Shown: positions 8,128-18,053 of the stretch, in pieces
Layout: each line of letters starts with the position of its first letter
Position numbering within the stretch: the first letter of the stretch is position 1
NCBI RefSeq assembly: GCF_014132155.1
Contig: NZ_BLJQ01000004.1
Location: 1 to 64,000 of the forward strand
Reading direction: 5' to 3'
Origin: Gluconobacter sp. Gdi
GTDB taxonomy: Bacteria > Pseudomonadota > Alphaproteobacteria > Acetobacterales > Acetobacteraceae
Length of the DNA stretch: 64,000 nt
The notes under the pieces: model-generated
What the model was told of the DNA's origin: nothing
Database searches by the model: none
The model's input: the letters and a program-made list of their open reading frames with translations, nothing else
Position numbers and translations under genes: made by a program

Positions 8128-8955
8128 ATGCGTCTTTCCCCGCACATGGCCGTCATGCAGAACGCAGCGCAGAAGGCAGCACGCCGCCTGCTCCGCGATT
8201 TTGCAGAGGTCGAGCAGCTTCAGGTCAGCATCAAGGGTCCGGGAGACTTCGTGTCCCAGGCCGACCTGCGTGCAGAAACCATCATCCGCGAAGAACTCGC
8301 CCGCGCACGTCCAGGCTATGCCTTCCTCATGGAAGAATCAGGCCCCTCGGGCGGGGATAACTGGACGTGGCGCTGGATTGTCGACCCGCTCGACGGCACG
8401 ACGAACTTTCTGCACGGCATTCCGCACTGGGCCATTTCCATTGGCCTTCAGCGTCGCCTGCCGGATGGTACGGTCGAACTGGTCTCCGGACTGGTTTACA
8501 ATCCTGCTGCCAACGAAATGTTCTGGGCTGAAAAAGGCATCGGCGCATTCCTGAACGAGCGCCGCCTGCGCGTTTCCGCACGACGGAACATGCAGGAAGC
8601 CGTGTTCGCCACAGGTATTCCGTTCGCAAAGGTCCCCAGCAGCAAGCGTCTGCCCTTCGCGCGTGTTCTGGGTGCTCTCATGCCGCAGGTTGCAGGCATC
8701 CGCCGCTTCGGTGCCGCTGCCCTTGATCTCGCATGGGTCGCAGCTGGCCGTTACGAAGGTTACTGGGAATTCGGCATCAAGCCATGGGACTGCGCAGCAG
8801 GCCTGCTGATCGTTCGGGAAGCTGGTGGCCACGCCACTGATCCGGACGGACAGGAGCTTCATGACCTCGACGACGACGTCAATGTTGTTGCCGGAAATGC
8901 CCAGCTTCATGGCACTCTGCGCGGTATCGTGCATGAGGCTTTGAACCGGGAGTAA
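8128..8955 (+). CDS. suhB: Inositol monophosphatase family protein SuhB
   Basis: 275 residues. The Mg-dependent phosphatase motifs are complete: EESG near residue 69, WIVDPLDGTTNFLHG near 87 and WDCAAGLLIVREAGG near 222. SuhB dephosphorylates inositol-1-phosphate and in E. coli also has a role in rRNA transcription. It begins two bases after efp, so the genes are co-transcribed. A CTCCTGC/GCGGGAG hairpin follows the stop but lacks a T-run. Confidence 0.93.
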   Translation: MRLSPHMAVMQNAAQKAARRLLRDFAEVEQLQVSIKGPGDFVSQADLRAETIIREELARARPGYAFLMEESGPSGGDNWTWRWIVDPLDGTTNFLHGIPHWAISIGLQRRLPDGTVELVSGLVYNPAANEMFWAEKGIGAFLNERRLRVSARRNMQEAVFATGIPFAKVPSSKRLPFARVLGALMPQVAGIRRFGAAALDLAWVAAGRYEGYWEFGIKPWDCAAGLLIVREAGGHATDPDGQELHDLDDDVNVVAGNAQLHGTLRGIVHEALNRE

Positions 8956-9015
8956 GCAGAAGTCTCTCCTGCCCCATTGCGGGAGGATGGAACGCTCGGT
9001 TAGGATCGGTCCCCT

Positions 9016-9753
9016 ATGTACAGGCCGATCCTAACCTCCCTCTCAGTGGCGGCCGTTCTGGCCTGCCTTCAGCCTTCTGGGGCGCATGCCCAGGTCACCA
9101 GCAATCTGGATGATCTTCCCAGTGGCAAACCGACTGCTGTTGCAAAACCCGCAGTCCCTTCCCAAGCCACGCATCGTGCCGCAGCGACGCCTTCTCCGTC
9201 ACGGAGCACGGTTCCGCACAGCGCCCCTGCACCTACAGGTACAGGCAAAACGACGGTTCCTGCCGTTCCCGCAGCACCGCCGCCACCTGTTGTGCTGCCG
9301 CCGCCTTTCGTCCCCATCCAGACGCATGCGCCCGCTCCACCGGTTGATATCAAGGCCGTTGCTGATGCGAAGAGCAGCACGACAGCTCTGCCAGAGGGTG
9401 GACTGCGCGTGATTTTCGCGCCGTCGAGTTCAGATCTCACCGATGAGAGCCTCAAAGCCCTTACGGCCTATGGCGCCTCGCTCAAGGATCAGCCTGAAAA
9501 ACGTATCATCCTGACAGCCTATGCCACGGTGCCAGGTGATGACATTTCAATGCCAAGGCGCATTTCCCTTGCACGAGCACTGGCTGTACGCTCCATTTTC
9601 ATCAATGCTGGCGTTGCAACCACGCGCCTGTATCCCCGCGCCATGGGACGTCCGGACAAGGGCGATGCCAATCCGGCTGACCGTCTCGATATCGTCACTG
9701 AGCAAAATCCGCCGCCTTCCGATTCCCCAACCCCGGCAAACGGCACGCCATAA
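9016..9753 (+). CDS. Secreted proline-rich protein with OmpA-like C-terminal domain
   Basis: 245 residues. A signal peptide of about 26 residues ends GAHAQ. A Pro/Ala/Thr-rich linker runs to about residue 120. A short OmpA-type domain follows (about 130-235), with RVIFAPSSSDLTDESLKAL and the late ARALAVRSIFINAGV and RLDIV strands. It precedes the MotA/ExbB-like and MotB-like genes by 17 bases, so it is probably a peptidoglycan-contacting partner in the same machine. Confidence 0.85.
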   Translation: MYRPILTSLSVAAVLACLQPSGAHAQVTSNLDDLPSGKPTAVAKPAVPSQATHRAAATPSPSRSTVPHSAPAPTGTGKTTVPAVPAAPPPPVVLPPPFVPIQTHAPAPPVDIKAVADAKSSTTALPEGGLRVIFAPSSSDLTDESLKALTAYGASLKDQPEKRIILTAYATVPGDDISMPRRISLARALAVRSIFINAGVATTRLYPRAMGRPDKGDANPADRLDIVTEQNPPPSDSPTPANGTP

Positions 9754-9770
9754 GCCAGGAAAGACCCGCC

Positions 9771-10919
9771 GTGACCCGTCCCACAACCTTCCTTCTGCGT
9801 ATGGGCGTCTTTCTCGCCGCCGTTGCGCTTCTCGCAGCGTCTATGGCCAAGACGCTCCTGAACGCTTTCAATGCCAACCCGAAGCTGGATGCCGTCATTC
9901 TGGGCGTTCTGATTTTGGGAATTATCTGGAACCTGCGCGTCGTCCAGCGGCTCATGCCGGAAGTTCGCTGGGTGGAAATGCTCCGTCAGCCCCGCGCTGG
10001 GCTTGCAGCTCCAAATCCGCCCAAACTGCTCGCCCCAATGGCGAGCATGCTGGCCGCACGCAGTCGCACGGACCGTCTGACCCTCTCGACCCAGACAACC
10101 CAGGCCATGCTGGACAGTCTCTCGTCCCGATTGGATGAGAGCCGCGAAATTTCGCGTTATATGACGCAGTTGCTGATTTTCCTGGGGCTTCTCGGCACCT
10201 TCTACGGTCTGCTTCTGACGGTGAGCTCCATCGCCTCCGTGATCGGTGGAATGTCAGCGGGTAACGGCGATCTGGACGCCATGTTCAACCAGCTCAAGAC
10301 AGGCCTTGCCGGTCCACTGGCGGGCATGTCGACCGCATTCTCGGGTTCCATGTTCGGCCTGGCAGGAGCGCTGGTTCTTGGCTTCCTGGATCTGACAGCC
10401 GGTCAGGCACAAAGCCGCTTCTTCAATGAGCTGGAAGAATGGCTTGCGGGCGTTACACGCGTCAGCGGCGGCACAAGCATTGAGAGCGACGGGGCTCCGA
10501 TCCCAGCCTATGTGCAGGCCCTTCTCGAGCAGACAGCGGAAAATCTTGAAACGCTTCAGAACGCCGTTTCCCGTAGTGAAGAAGCTCGCGTCCGTGAGGT
10601 TCAGTTGCTGGATAGCCTGCAGGAGCGTCTGCGCGGCATGACTGAACTCCTGAAAGCCAATCAGCAGATCATGACCCGGACGGCTGAGACGAATGCAGCC
10701 CTCGTTCCGCTCCTTCGCCAGATGGGTGAAGAGGGTCAACCGGGCTCGCAAGGCACGCCGCTTCTTCGGATTGAGAGCCATCTTTCCCGTCTCGTTGAAG
10801 AACTGCATCAAGGTCGCGCCCAAACCGTCGGTGAAATTCGCAATGACCTGCGCGTTCTCGCGCGGACCATCGCTGCGGCCTCCGGCACCACAAACGGCAC
10901 TTCCAGCAGGCAGGACTGA
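9771..10919 (+). CDS. MotA/TolQ/ExbB-family proton channel-like protein
   Basis: 382 residues, GTG start at 9771. Two N-terminal membrane segments (about 5-25 and 38-58) precede a pair near 125-150 and 180-205. The last hairpin carries the family block LAGPLAGMSTAFSGSMFGLAGALVLGF. A long charged cytoplasmic tail (about 220-382) is predicted to coil. Overall resemblance is to the stator half of MotAB/TolQR/ExbBD systems. The gene two bases downstream encodes the matching MotB-like partner. Confidence 0.85.
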   Translation: MTRPTTFLLRMGVFLAAVALLAASMAKTLLNAFNANPKLDAVILGVLILGIIWNLRVVQRLMPEVRWVEMLRQPRAGLAAPNPPKLLAPMASMLAARSRTDRLTLSTQTTQAMLDSLSSRLDESREISRYMTQLLIFLGLLGTFYGLLLTVSSIASVIGGMSAGNGDLDAMFNQLKTGLAGPLAGMSTAFSGSMFGLAGALVLGFLDLTAGQAQSRFFNELEEWLAGVTRVSGGTSIESDGAPIPAYVQALLEQTAENLETLQNAVSRSEEARVREVQLLDSLQERLRGMTELLKANQQIMTRTAETNAALVPLLRQMGEEGQPGSQGTPLLRIESHLSRLVEELHQGRAQTVGEIRNDLRVLARTIAAASGTTNGTSSRQD

Positions 10920-10921
10920 CC

Positions 10922-11923
10922 ATGGCCCGGCGCAGACGCGGACCCAACAACGCCCTGGATGCCTGGCCCGGCTATGTGGACGCTCTGTCCACACTGCTGA
11001 TGGTCGTCACGTTCGTTCTTCTGGTCTTTGTGGTGGGACAACAGTTTTTGTCCGTCGCCCTGATGCGACGCGAGCACACACTCGACGCTTTGCAGAAGCA
11101 GTTGGCTGAGCTGTCACACATGCTCTCCATGACGGAAGACAAGAACCAGTCCCTGAATGCGACGGTCGCCAGCCTGGCCAATGACAAGCAAAAAAACGAG
11201 GACCAGCTCAAGGCTTTGGCCGGACAGATGGCCCTTCTGAATGGCCAGCTTCAGTCTAAAGACCAGGCCCTTGTCTCTGCTGACAGCGCAAGCCAGCAGC
11301 AGAACAGCAAAATCTCGGACCTACAGGCTCAGATCGAAGAGCTGACGCGCCAGCTTCAGGCCATCAGTAATGCCCTCGATATCGAGAAAAAGAACGAGCA
11401 AGCCAAGGATACGCAGATTCAGGATCTTGGAAACAAGCTGAACGTCGCCTTGGCCGACAAAGTGAACCAGCTCAAACGATATCGCTCGGAATTTTTCGGC
11501 CGCCTGCGTGATATCCTGAAGAACCAGAAGGGCGTGAATGTCGTAGGAGACCGGTTTGTCTTTCAATCAGAAATTCTTTTCCCTCAGGGCAGCGCTGACC
11601 TGACCACTGAAGGCAAAAAAGAAATCACCACTCTGGCAAAGACGTTCAAACAGGTGTCTTCAACCATTCCCGCAGATATCCCATGGATTCTGCGCATTGA
11701 CGGCCATGCAGACAGACAGCCCATTCACAGCGCTTTTCCGAGCAACTGGGAGCTGTCCTCTGAACGCGCCATCACTGTTGTGAAACTTCTGATTGCCGAG
11801 GGTGTGGACCCGCATCATCTGGCAGCAACAGGGTTTGCAGACTTCCAGCCGCTTGACGCGGCCAGTACCCCAGCGGCATACGCCCGCAACCGCAGGATCG
11901 AGTTCCGTCTGACGGATCGCTGA
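10922..11923 (+). CDS. MotB/OmpA-family peptidoglycan-anchored protein
   Basis: 333 residues. A single N-terminal membrane segment reads YVDALSTLLMVVTFVLLVF. Asp20 sits at the position of the proton-binding aspartate of MotB. A coiled coil follows (about 55-180), then an OmpA peptidoglycan-binding domain (about 200-333) with DGHADRQP and the terminal NRRIEFRLTDR. Together with the preceding ExbB-like gene it forms an ion-driven envelope motor of unknown task. No flagellar genes lie nearby. Confidence 0.88.
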   Translation: MARRRRGPNNALDAWPGYVDALSTLLMVVTFVLLVFVVGQQFLSVALMRREHTLDALQKQLAELSHMLSMTEDKNQSLNATVASLANDKQKNEDQLKALAGQMALLNGQLQSKDQALVSADSASQQQNSKISDLQAQIEELTRQLQAISNALDIEKKNEQAKDTQIQDLGNKLNVALADKVNQLKRYRSEFFGRLRDILKNQKGVNVVGDRFVFQSEILFPQGSADLTTEGKKEITTLAKTFKQVSSTIPADIPWILRIDGHADRQPIHSAFPSNWELSSERAITVVKLLIAEGVDPHHLAATGFADFQPLDAASTPAAYARNRRIEFRLTDR

Positions 11924-11931
11924 TTCCCCTT

Positions 11932-11960
11932 GCCTGCCTTTTCACGAAGGCAGGCTTTTC
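11932..11960 (+). terminator. Terminator of the MotAB-like operon
   Basis: GCCTGCCTT at 11932-11940 and AAGGCAGGC at 11947-11955 form a perfect 9-bp stem with a six-base loop, followed by four T and a C. It lies 8 bases after the MotB-like stop and 47 before lepA. The short U-run makes it a moderate terminator. Confidence 0.7.
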
Positions 11961-12006
11961 AGCAGGTCTGCTGACATTCCTGCGATAATCCCGTATGTAA
12001 CCTGCC

Positions 12007-13809
12007 ATGACCGAAACCCCGCTCTCCCTCATTCGCAATTTCTCGATCATTGCGCATATCGACCACGGTAAATCGACGCTTGCAGACCGCCTGATCCAGG
12101 CCTGTGGCGCTCTCACGGCCCGTGAGATGAAAGCTCAGGTCCTCGATTCGATGGAGCTGGAGCAGGAGCGCGGCATTACCATCAAGGCACAGACGGTTCG
12201 CCTGACGTACCCGGCCAAAGATGGAAACATCTACACGCTGAACCTCATGGACACGCCGGGCCACGTTGACTTTGCATACGAAGTCAGTCGCTCGCTTGCC
12301 GCCTGTGAGGGGTCACTGCTGGTTGTGGATGCGTCCCAAGGCGTGGAAGCCCAGACTCTGGCAAACGTCTATCAGGCGATCGACGCGAACCACGAAATCG
12401 TGCCAGTCCTGAACAAGATCGACCTTCCGGCAGCCGAGCCGGAGCGTGTTCGCACGCAGATCGAAGAGGTCATTGGCATCCCGGCAGATGACGCTGTGGA
12501 AATCAGCGCCAAAACCGGCATTAACATCGAAGGCGTCCTCGAGGCACTTGTAACGCGTCTGCCTGCGCCGAAGGGTGACCGTTCAGCACCGCTTCAGGCT
12601 CTTCTGGTGGATAGCTGGTACGATGCCTACCTCGGCGTCATCATTCTGATCCGCGTCATGAATGGCACCGTCAAGCGCGGTGACCGCATTCGTATGATGC
12701 AGGCCGGATCGACCTATCACGTTGATCAGGTTGGTGTGTTCCTTCCCAAGATGACCAACGTGGATGAGCTTGGCCCAGGTGAGATGGGCTTCATTAATGC
12801 AGCCATCAAAACCGTTGCGGACGTCGCGGTCGGTGACACAATTACCCTTGATCGCAAACCAGCTGAAAAGGCGCTTGCAGGCTTCAAACCTTCTATCCCT
12901 GTGGTGTGGTGCGGCCTCTTCCCAATCGATGCCGACGATTTCGAGAAGCTGCGTGACAGTCTTGGCAAGCTGCGTCTGAATGATGCATCTTTCCACTTCG
13001 AGGCAGAAAGCTCTGCCGCTCTGGGCTTCGGTTTCCGCTGTGGCTTCCTCGGACTGCTTCATCTGGAGATCATCCAGGAACGCCTCTCCCGCGAATTCAA
13101 TCTGGATCTGATCGCCACCGCGCCATCTGTCGTCTATCGCATGACACTGACGAACGGCACGAAGGAAGAACTGCATAATCCTGCAGACATGCCGGATCCT
13201 GCCCAAATCGAAACTATTGAAGAGCCTTGGATCAAGGCTACGATCATGGTTCAGGATGAATATCTGGGTTCCGTGCTGACACTCTGTTCAGAACGTCGCG
13301 GTATTCAGGTCGATCTCACGTATGTCGGCAACCGTGCGATGGCCGTCTATCGGCTGCCGCTTAATGAAGTTGTGTTTGACTTCTATGATCGCCTCAAATC
13401 CCTGACCCGCGGATATGCGTCCTTCGACTATCAGGTTGATGGGTACGAAGAGAGCGACCTGGTCCGCATTTCCATTCTGGTCAATCATGAGCCAGTGGAT
13501 GCGCTGTCCTTTGTTGCTCACCGCACCGTGGCAGAAACACGCGGTCGGGCAATCTGTGGCAAGCTCAAGGATCTCATCCCCAAGCAGCTCTTCAAGATCG
13601 CCATTCAGGCCGCCATTGGCTCCAAGGTCATCGCCCGTGAAACCATTGGCGCGCTCTCCAAGGATGTGACGGCGAAATGCTATGGTGGTGACATCTCCCG
13701 TAAGCGCAAACTTCTGGACAAGCAGAAAGAGGGCAAGAAGCGGATGAGACAGTTTGGTAAGGTCGAAATTCCGCAGAGCGCCTTCCTCGCAGCCCTCAAA
13801 ATGGACTGA
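12007..13809 (+). CDS. lepA: Translation elongation factor 4 (LepA)
   Basis: 600 residues. Ribosome-associated GTPase. G1 reads [10 protein letters not shown]3 DTPGHVDF and G4 NKIDLP. The C-terminal LepA-specific domain ends with [20 protein letters not shown] as in the family. A glycosyltransferase gene follows only nine bases after the stop, so the two are likely co-transcribed. Confidence 0.97.
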   Translation: MTETPLSLIRNFSIIAHIDHGKSTLADRLIQACGALTAREMKAQVLDSMELEQERGITIKAQTVRLTYPAKDGNIYTLNLMDTPGHVDFAYEVSRSLAACEGSLLVVDASQGVEAQTLANVYQAIDANHEIVPVLNKIDLPAAEPERVRTQIEEVIGIPADDAVEISAKTGINIEGVLEALVTRLPAPKGDRSAPLQALLVDSWYDAYLGVIILIRVMNGTVKRGDRIRMMQAGSTYHVDQVGVFLPKMTNVDELGPGEMGFINAAIKTVADVAVGDTITLDRKPAEKALAGFKPSIPVVWCGLFPIDADDFEKLRDSLGKLRLNDASFHFEAESSAALGFGFRCGFLGLLHLEIIQERLSREFNLDLIATAPSVVYRMTLTNGTKEELHNPADMPDPAQIETIEEPWIKATIMVQDEYLGSVLTLCSERRGIQVDLTYVGNRAMAVYRLPLNEVVFDFYDRLKSLTRGYASFDYQVDGYEESDLVRISILVNHEPVDALSFVAHRTVAETRGRAICGKLKDLIPKQLFKIAIQAAIGSKVIARETIGALSKDVTAKCYGGDISRKRKLLDKQKEGKKRMRQFGKVEIPQSAFLAALKMD

Positions 13810-13818
13810 CCCAGCATT

Positions 13819-15213
13819 ATGCCCAAAACAGCCGCTGTCCTGTTCGTCCATAACGAGGCCGACAACATCGGCTGGTGGCTCAGTCACCATGCCACGATTG
13901 GGTTCTCTACCCTGATCGTCTGCGACGACCACTCTACTGATGGCACCTGGACAATTCTTTCCAATGCCGCTTCGTTTTACGATATTCGCCTTCAGCGATC
14001 GGACAAAACCATTTCCGATCGCCTGGAGCGCCAGACAGCCTTCCAGAAAGCTATTTTCGAAAACGGTCGTCATGAATTCGACTGGATGATGATTCTGGCC
14101 GCAGACGAATATCTCCATCTGGAACACGCCTCGTCCCTGCATGACTTCCTCTCTGCTTCAGAAGGGCAGAGCATTCCGGTAAACTGGTGTCTGTTTGGCT
14201 CGAATGGGCATGAAGTTCCTTCGCCTTTTGCGCCAAGCGAGGCCTTCACGCATCATGCTCTACTGGGAACCGCTGATCACAGAGTAACGCGAGCCCTCTT
14301 TCCAATGACACGGTTCGAAGGTGCCTTACCTGATCCTTTCGAACGCGTCAGTTCTCACGCGGACTGGTCTCAGGCTCGAGTTCTCCATTACGCCGCAGGC
14401 GATCGTCAGAGTTTTTTTCAGCGCAATCCGAGTGAAGTAGCAGAAGAAGCTTGGAAACACTTCAATCGTAATGATGCTGTGGAGACAGGCCCGCAACGCT
14501 GGCTTTCTGAAACGCGTCGAATTGCCGCCGCGCTTGTTCAGTCAGGCTTAACGGACCTGTACTGGCGCCTTCGGCAGACTGTGGTTCAGCATGATGAGGC
14601 GACGCTGGAAAAGCTGGGCCTTATGGCATCTGATCTCGTGGCGGGAGACGAGAGCACATTTTCTGATTTTCAGTTTTATGCTTTCGGTGAGACGCAGCCG
14701 TTCGTACTGGATCTTCACTCAGAAAAACTTATTGCTCTTCAGGTAACTGATCTCGACCCGACCCGGCATGTCCGCATGATACTCGCAGTCGAGGTCAGTG
14801 CAGCATCTCCATGTCCGGCTTTCTTATTCCCTGAACGCCCATGCCCAGCCCCATGTCTGAGTATCGCAGGGTCGCCGTCACTTCTTGCAGCCCTTCCCTT
14901 GCGCTTCAATCAGGCAGACCAGCGCATTACTTCTGCGATTACAGGACAAAGCGTCCATATTGAGATGCCCGACCCCATCCCGGTTTCCCAGGAGGCTACC
15001 TCCGAGCTTTACGCCCGCCTCACCGCATTGATGGTGCTCAGCCAAGGCGGTCACACGCTGGATGCGCTGCTTCGAGGCATTGAAAGACTCTCTGCCCCCG
15101 ATGCAACTGCACTGGGGTGTGCAATTGCCATGCTCTCTCCCGCAGAGGCAGCGCGGCTGGCCCTCGCATTCCCAGGGCTTGTTCCGTTGAGCGTCCGGCC
15201 TGTCAGCCCGTAA
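13819..15213 (+). CDS. Glycosyltransferase family 2-like protein
   Basis: 464 residues. The N-terminal half is a GT2-type domain of the Glyco_tranf_2_4 kind: VLFVHNEADNIGWWLSHH, CDDHSTDGTW and the metal-site equivalent LAADEYL near residue 94. A VNWCLFGSNGH block follows. Residues from about 280 to the end do not match any domain I recognise. Acceptor and sugar are unknown. It overlaps the convergent heme oxygenase gene by 11 bases. Confidence 0.82.
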   Translation: MPKTAAVLFVHNEADNIGWWLSHHATIGFSTLIVCDDHSTDGTWTILSNAASFYDIRLQRSDKTISDRLERQTAFQKAIFENGRHEFDWMMILAADEYLHLEHASSLHDFLSASEGQSIPVNWCLFGSNGHEVPSPFAPSEAFTHHALLGTADHRVTRALFPMTRFEGALPDPFERVSSHADWSQARVLHYAAGDRQSFFQRNPSEVAEEAWKHFNRNDAVETGPQRWLSETRRIAAALVQSGLTDLYWRLRQTVVQHDEATLEKLGLMASDLVAGDESTFSDFQFYAFGETQPFVLDLHSEKLIALQVTDLDPTRHVRMILAVEVSAASPCPAFLFPERPCPAPCLSIAGSPSLLAALPLRFNQADQRITSAITGQSVHIEMPDPIPVSQEATSELYARLTALMVLSQGGHTLDALLRGIERLSAPDATALGCAIAMLSPAEAARLALAFPGLVPLSVRPVSP

Positions 15214-15754
15214 CGGCCGCTTTTCGAAACAGATCAAACGTTGACGTCACGCCGTCCATAACTGCCGCGCGATAAGCGGCATCTCCATTGGAAAGCCGCT
15301 CCCGTAGAATCTGAAGGAATGCGGGCCAGCCACCTTTCTCATGAGCTGCCGACAAATATTCCCTTGGCAGCCCGTCCCCCACCTGAGCTGACAGCATCTT
15401 GCCACCAAGCCGGGATCCTTCCAGCACATAAAGAGCGCCCAGAGCGCCTCCTGAGGCTTCAGGAGGCTGCCAATCAAGTGCCATGGGCAGAGCGTGGCCA
15501 AGAGCCTTCAAATCCCGCCGTAAAAGGTCAGTGCGGCCCTGCCAGCTCGGCAACCCATGCTGAGTGGCAAGCCACTGCTCCACAACAGGCAACACCTTCG
15601 CATGCGCCTGCAGAAACGCACCATAAGATTCCGGGTCTGACAGACTGAAGCGCGAGTACGCCTGATCGACCTGTTCGTGCACAGCGCGACTGACCTGTCG
15701 CAAGGCTGTCAGAGGATCATGCTCTGCTCTGATATCGTTCAAGGTCTCACTCAT
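15203..15754 (-). CDS. Biliverdin-producing heme oxygenase (HemO/BphO-like)
   Basis: 183 residues. His26 in RAVHEQVD is at the proximal heme-ligand position, and the distal-helix signature GALYVLEGSRLGGKML (about 105-120) is intact. The enzyme opens heme to biliverdin, CO and iron. No phytochrome gene is adjacent, so iron release from heme or heme turnover is a more likely role than chromophore supply. The 3' end overlaps the convergent glycosyltransferase gene. Confidence 0.85.
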   Translation of the reverse strand: MSETLNDIRAEHDPLTALRQVSRAVHEQVDQAYSRFSLSDPESYGAFLQAHAKVLPVVEQWLATQHGLPSWQGRTDLLRRDLKALGHALPMALDWQPPEASGGALGALYVLEGSRLGGKMLSAQVGDGLPREYLSAAHEKGGWPAFLQILRERLSNGDAAYRAAVMDGVTSTFDLFRKAAVTG

Positions 15755-15864
15755 TTTCCACGCTCTTCATGTCTTCAGGCGCAACTGGGTCGGCTGCAAA
15801 TCGTATTCATACCAATGCAGTCATATTTCTTCTTCGGCCAGATGTTTCGTGATGTGGAGTTTCA

Positions 15865-17970
15865 ATGATGAGTGATGCCTCGTCCCAAAAGGTTCGTCGC
15901 AAGCATCCTGTGTTGAGAATAACAGGAGGTCTTGTCGGTGCCCTAGCCATTGCCATCATTGTTCTGGTGCTCATCTGGCAGTGGGACTGGCTCGTCCCCC
16001 TCATTAATCGCAAGGCCTCGGCAGCACTTCATCGCCCAGTCAGCATCGCTCATCTTCACGTTTCACCTGGGCTGCGCACCAGTGTCACCGTCGATGATTT
16101 GAAAATTGCTCAACCCGAAGGCTTCGAAAAAGAAAAGGCTGACTTTGCGTCTGCCAAATCCCTGACGGTCAAAGTTGATGTCTGGCGTTATCTCACCGGC
16201 CGCGGTCTCTTCATCCCGGTAATCCGCATGGACACACCGAAAGGTGACATCATTTCCCTAATGGACGGCCGAAATAATTATACTTTCGGCGATACATCCA
16301 AAGACACCCAACCATCTTCCTCCTCAGGCACAACCACGTTACCTGACCTCGGCGAAATCGACATCCAGAATGCCGACATTCATCTGGCGCTCGCTCAGTT
16401 AAAAACAGACATGCATGTACTTGTTCACACGACGCCAGCTCAGGCCAATCAAAAAGGCAATGTCGTCGTTGATCTTAAAGGACGCTACGCTCAGGCGCCA
16501 ATCAACGGACACATTGTTGGTGGGGCTCTTCTCTCGCTCACCAAGCCTGCTGAGCCGTACCCCATTGATGGTCGTATCGCTAACGGCCCAACTTACGTAA
16601 CCCTCAAAGGAACGGTCGACGACCCGCTGCACTTCAAGGGAGCAAAGCTCACCCTTCACTTCGCGGGCCCAGACATGTCTTTGCTTTATGGACTGACGGG
16701 TGTTCCTGTGCCGCACACTCCGGCCTACAGCATCACGGGTAACCTCGGATATTCCGAAAATGCCATTCGTTTCCAGAAATTCGAAGGAAAGATGGGGTCG
16801 TCTGACATTGGTGGGGACATCAACGTCAATCCCCACCTAAAACCACCGTTCGTTGAGGCCGCCCTTCATTCACACTCGGTCGATCTGGCCGATCTTGGCG
16901 GTTTCATTGGTGCGAAAACAGGCGAAGCAAAGAAGACTGCTCCTCCAAGCAAAAGCGTGCTGCCCGATCAGAAAATCAATGTTCCCAAGCTGAACGCTGT
17001 GAATGCCCACGTGACCTATCACGGCGACCATATCCGCAACAAAGACCTGCCCCTGGACAACATCGATACGGAGTTCGAGGTCAAAGATGGCGCCATTGAT
17101 CTGAAACATCTGACTTTTGCGACGGGATCTGGAAAAATCAGCGCCGCTGCGACCCTGGAACCAACGAAGAATGAGCAGTTCCGGACCAAGTTCCGCCTTG
17201 ATGTCTCTCGCCTTCCCCTCTCGCAGATCATGAAAGCAACAGACACCTTCAAAGGTGAAGGAACGATCGGCGGCCACGTCACACTGACATCAACAGGCAA
17301 CTCCGTCGCGTCGCTGGTCGCGAACGGCGATGGCGGAACCACACTAGTGCTGGATCGAGGCGGAGACGTCACCGCCCTTCTCCCGGATCTGCTCGGACTG
17401 AAGCTCGGATCCGCAGTTTTGTCTGCCCTCGGCATTCCCGACAGGTCAAAGCTCGAATGCCTCGTCGCTGATATGCCCCTCGACAATGGCATTCTGAAAA
17501 CCAAGTCTCTCCTTCTCCAGACTGAAACTACTCGCACAACCGGAACAGGAACCGTCAATTTCCGCAACGACACCCTTGATTATGCTGTCACCACCCGCTC
17601 AATTCATCCTCAGATTCTCTCCCTTCCAGGTGCCGTTCACATTTTTGGTCCCTTGAGTGGCCCCAACATTCTACCTGGCGCAGAACTGGTAGGACGTGTT
17701 GCAGCCTCTGTAGGCCTCGGTGTTCTCTTTCCGCCTGCTGCGCTGATTCCCACCATTCAGCTCGGGGTGGGAGAAGGCTCAGCCTGTGAGCGTGCCGTGC
17801 GAGAAGCCAATACCAACCCGGCAGCGGGCATTGCTCCAGGAAGTACGACAGGCGGCGGGACGAGCAGCGTGCCACATCCTTCAAAATCGACATCTTCTGG
17901 CAAGCCTGCGAAGCGCCTGACACCCGCTCAGGTCAAGAAAGCATGGGCTCAAAAAACGAACCCGAAATGA
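15865..17970 (+). CDS. AsmA-family protein
   Basis: 701 residues. One N-terminal membrane segment (about 18-38) is followed by a large periplasmic beta-rich region with the AsmA motifs: SIAHLHVSPGLRTSVTVDDLKIAQPEGF near the start and the C-terminal repeats with GTGTVNFRNDTLDYAVTT. AsmA proteins are related to bridge-like lipid transporters and influence outer-membrane lipid homeostasis. The last 60 residues are a Gly/Ser/Thr then Lys-rich tail. Tandem ATGs occur at 15865 and 15868. Confidence 0.88.
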   Translation: MMSDASSQKVRRKHPVLRITGGLVGALAIAIIVLVLIWQWDWLVPLINRKASAALHRPVSIAHLHVSPGLRTSVTVDDLKIAQPEGFEKEKADFASAKSLTVKVDVWRYLTGRGLFIPVIRMDTPKGDIISLMDGRNNYTFGDTSKDTQPSSSSGTTTLPDLGEIDIQNADIHLALAQLKTDMHVLVHTTPAQANQKGNVVVDLKGRYAQAPINGHIVGGALLSLTKPAEPYPIDGRIANGPTYVTLKGTVDDPLHFKGAKLTLHFAGPDMSLLYGLTGVPVPHTPAYSITGNLGYSENAIRFQKFEGKMGSSDIGGDINVNPHLKPPFVEAALHSHSVDLADLGGFIGAKTGEAKKTAPPSKSVLPDQKINVPKLNAVNAHVTYHGDHIRNKDLPLDNIDTEFEVKDGAIDLKHLTFATGSGKISAAATLEPTKNEQFRTKFRLDVSRLPLSQIMKATDTFKGEGTIGGHVTLTSTGNSVASLVANGDGGTTLVLDRGGDVTALLPDLLGLKLGSAVLSALGIPDRSKLECLVADMPLDNGILKTKSLLLQTETTRTTGTGTVNFRNDTLDYAVTTRSIHPQILSLPGAVHIFGPLSGPNILPGAELVGRVAASVGLGVLFPPAALIPTIQLGVGEGSACERAVREANTNPAAGIAPGSTTGGGTSSVPHPSKSTSSGKPAKRLTPAQVKKAWAQKTNPK

Positions 17971-18053
17971 AAAATCACTAAGGCCCCATGGCGGAATGAA
18001 CTTTTTTCACTATAGCTGAGCAAAATTTTCATTCCCGCCGGAGTGCCTGATCG

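Noticed and set aside
9771-11923. ZorAB-like anti-phage (Zorya) motor genes
   Set aside because: Topology is similar, but no ZorC/ZorD or helicase/nuclease partner gene is near; the neighbours are suhB and lepA.
17989-18042. GGCGGAATGAA/TTCATTCCCGCC inverted repeat upstream of the purine permease as a riboswitch
   Set aside because: One bulged stem only, without any purine aptamer core.
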